From a bacterium (GTDB lineage Archaea > Thermoproteota > Nitrososphaeria > Nitrososphaerales > CADDZS01), in contig DAIDAB010000122.1 of the NCBI GenBank assembly GCA_027310845.1, positions 1-6,419 of the forward strand: a DNA stretch of 6,419 nt, in the 5' to 3' direction. Positions within the stretch are counted from its first letter, which is position 1. Every line of letters begins with the position of its first letter. The position numbers were made by a program, and so were the translations under genes. The notes under the pieces are model-generated. The model saw only the letters and a list, made by a program, of their open reading frames with translations. It did no database searches and had not been told where the DNA came from. Positions 5,610 to 6,419 of the stretch are shown one piece after another.

Positions 5610-6419
5610 GTGCTCGATGAATCATTCGAGAAGAAACTCACTTCCAAGAGATTTGAAGGAGAGTTTATCCCTCCTTCGTACTATGACTTGTGCCTCTCGA
5701 GCGTCCCTTCAACCATTGCATCGCTCTTCGGCATCAAAACAGAGAGGCCGGTTCTCCCTCTTGACTACATCTTAAGCAAGATTGCGACCGACGGCTCACA
5801 AAATGTTGTCCTCATGGTGCTTGACGGGTTTGGCTACGAAGCTTGGCTCAATAGAATCTCAGACGGCGGTTTCTTTCAGTCGCTGACTGAAGGGGGCCTC
5901 GTATTCCCGATTACGACCGTCTTTCCTTCGACGACATCCGCCGCGCTAACCACTCTCTCGACGGGCCTCACTCCACAGGAGCATGGACTCCCAGAGTGGC
6001 ATGTGTACATGAAGGAGCTCGACATGATAATCGCAACTCTGCCATTCTCACCAATGGGGAAAATGAAACCCGACTCGCTTCTGGGGAAAGCAAACCCAAG
6101 AATCCTCCTTTCTAGCGACACAATATTCAACTCATTTAGAAAGTCTGGGATCCATTCGCTCTCCCTCTTGCCAGATGAAATTGCGAACAGCGCCTACACA
6201 AAGCTCTCATTGAAAGGAAGCGAGATCATCCCGTACTGGAGCCTTGCAGAATTTGCAGTCATATTGAGGAAGAAGCTAAGCGGTTTGCAAAGACGAAAAT
6301 TCATCTACGCTTATTGGGATGCAATAGATTCGGCGGGCCACGCATATGGTCCAAACACCGATGAGTCAGACGCCGAGGTAGATTCGTTTTCTTATGTCTT
6401 GAATAAGGAGTTCCTAGGG
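5610..6419 (+). CDS. Alkaline phosphatase/nucleotide pyrophosphatase family protein, N-terminal part (3' end outside window)
   Basis: A GTG-started frame stays open for 270 codons to the window edge. The family's two-metal phosphodiesterase/phosphatase motifs appear in order: Asp72 in VVLMVLDGFGYEAWL (metal ligand); FPSTTSAALTTLSTG with Thr108 the likely nucleophile; GLTPQEHGLPEW with His125; and WDAIDSAGHAYGP with Asp240 and His244 (metal ligands). The remaining Asp-His and His ligands must lie beyond the window. The opening FIPPSYYDLCLSSVPSTIASLFGI is typical of archaeal members. No signal peptide or membrane helix is visible, suggesting a cytosolic enzyme. Likely chemistry is hydrolysis of phosphate mono- or diesters such as nucleotides; the substrate is unknown. 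GTG 5610 is the only reasonable start: an in-frame TGA lies at 5601-5603 and the next candidate (TTG 5688) would remove the conserved opening. GAGGT lies ten bases upstream, while a TATA-like box suggests a leaderless message. Confidence 0.93.
   Translation, partial: MLDESFEKKLTSKRFEGEFIPPSYYDLCLSSVPSTIASLFGIKTERPVLPLDYILSKIATDGSQNVVLMVLDGFGYEAWLNRISDGGFFQSLTEGGLVFPITTVFPSTTSAALTTLSTGLTPQEHGLPEWHVYMKELDMIIATLPFSPMGKMKPDSLLGKANPRILLSSDTIFNSFRKSGIHSLSLLPDEIANSAYTKLSLKGSEIIPYWSLAEFAVILRKKLSGLQRRKFIYAYWDAIDSAGHAYGPNTDESDAEVDSFSYVLNKEFLG

Noticed and set aside
5330..5647. 105-codon minus-strand frame with a stretch FETWMPASRSFFAPSFNS faintly like seryl-tRNA synthetase motif 2
   Set aside because: The match is short and needs gaps, the frame runs over the phosphatase start, and another frame on the same strand looks more like protein. 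Probably coincidence.
1..6419. tRNA, rRNA, CRISPR array, insertion sequence or integration site
   Set aside because: No tRNA T-arm/acceptor pattern, no regularly spaced repeats, no transposase or terminal inverted repeats were seen on either strand.

Overview
The window looks like chromosomal DNA of an archaeon. The final gene belongs to the archaeal-type alkaline-phosphatase/nucleotide-pyrophosphatase family. TATA-like boxes sit about 27 bases before start codons. GTG and TTG starts are common, and Shine-Dalgarno-like GAGGTG/AGGAGG motifs match the usual archaeal 16S tail. Base composition is near 45% G+C by eye. A Nitrososphaeria or Thermoplasmata-like host would fit, but nothing here fixes the lineage.

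Layout. (1) 1-870, +: 3' part of a major facilitator transporter. (2) 871-1060: short gap ending in a perfect 16-bp palindrome. (3) 1061-1727, +: VapBC-type toxin-antitoxin pair (ribbon-helix-helix antitoxin, PIN-domain toxin), followed at 1754-1882 by a possible 42-residue CxxC mini-protein. (4) 2026-2954, -: a DUF1801 protein, a possible 31-codon frame just upstream of it, and the remains of a RibD/dihydrofolate-reductase-like gene broken by two stops and two one-base deletions. (5) 2955-3256: gap with a GC-rich patch and an inverted repeat in front of the next operon. (6) 3257-5325, +: two-gene DrrAB-type ABC exporter, the ATPase followed two bases later by an ABC-2 permease. (7) 5355-5528, -: a possible 57-residue helical protein convergent with the permease. 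(8) 5575-5588: a nearly palindromic TATA element placed to serve either strand. (9) 5610 to the window end, +: GTG-started phosphodiesterase/phosphatase, cut off by the window end.

The genes do not form one pathway. The window is a mosaic of small independent units: two exporters or transporters, a toxin-antitoxin module, accessory bacterial-style genes (DUF1801 and the dead reductase) and a hydrolase. I see no clear new multi-gene system. The points most worth a second look are the reductase pseudogene, whose decay can be read base by base, the three palindromic promoter regions, and three small frames with coding-like features.
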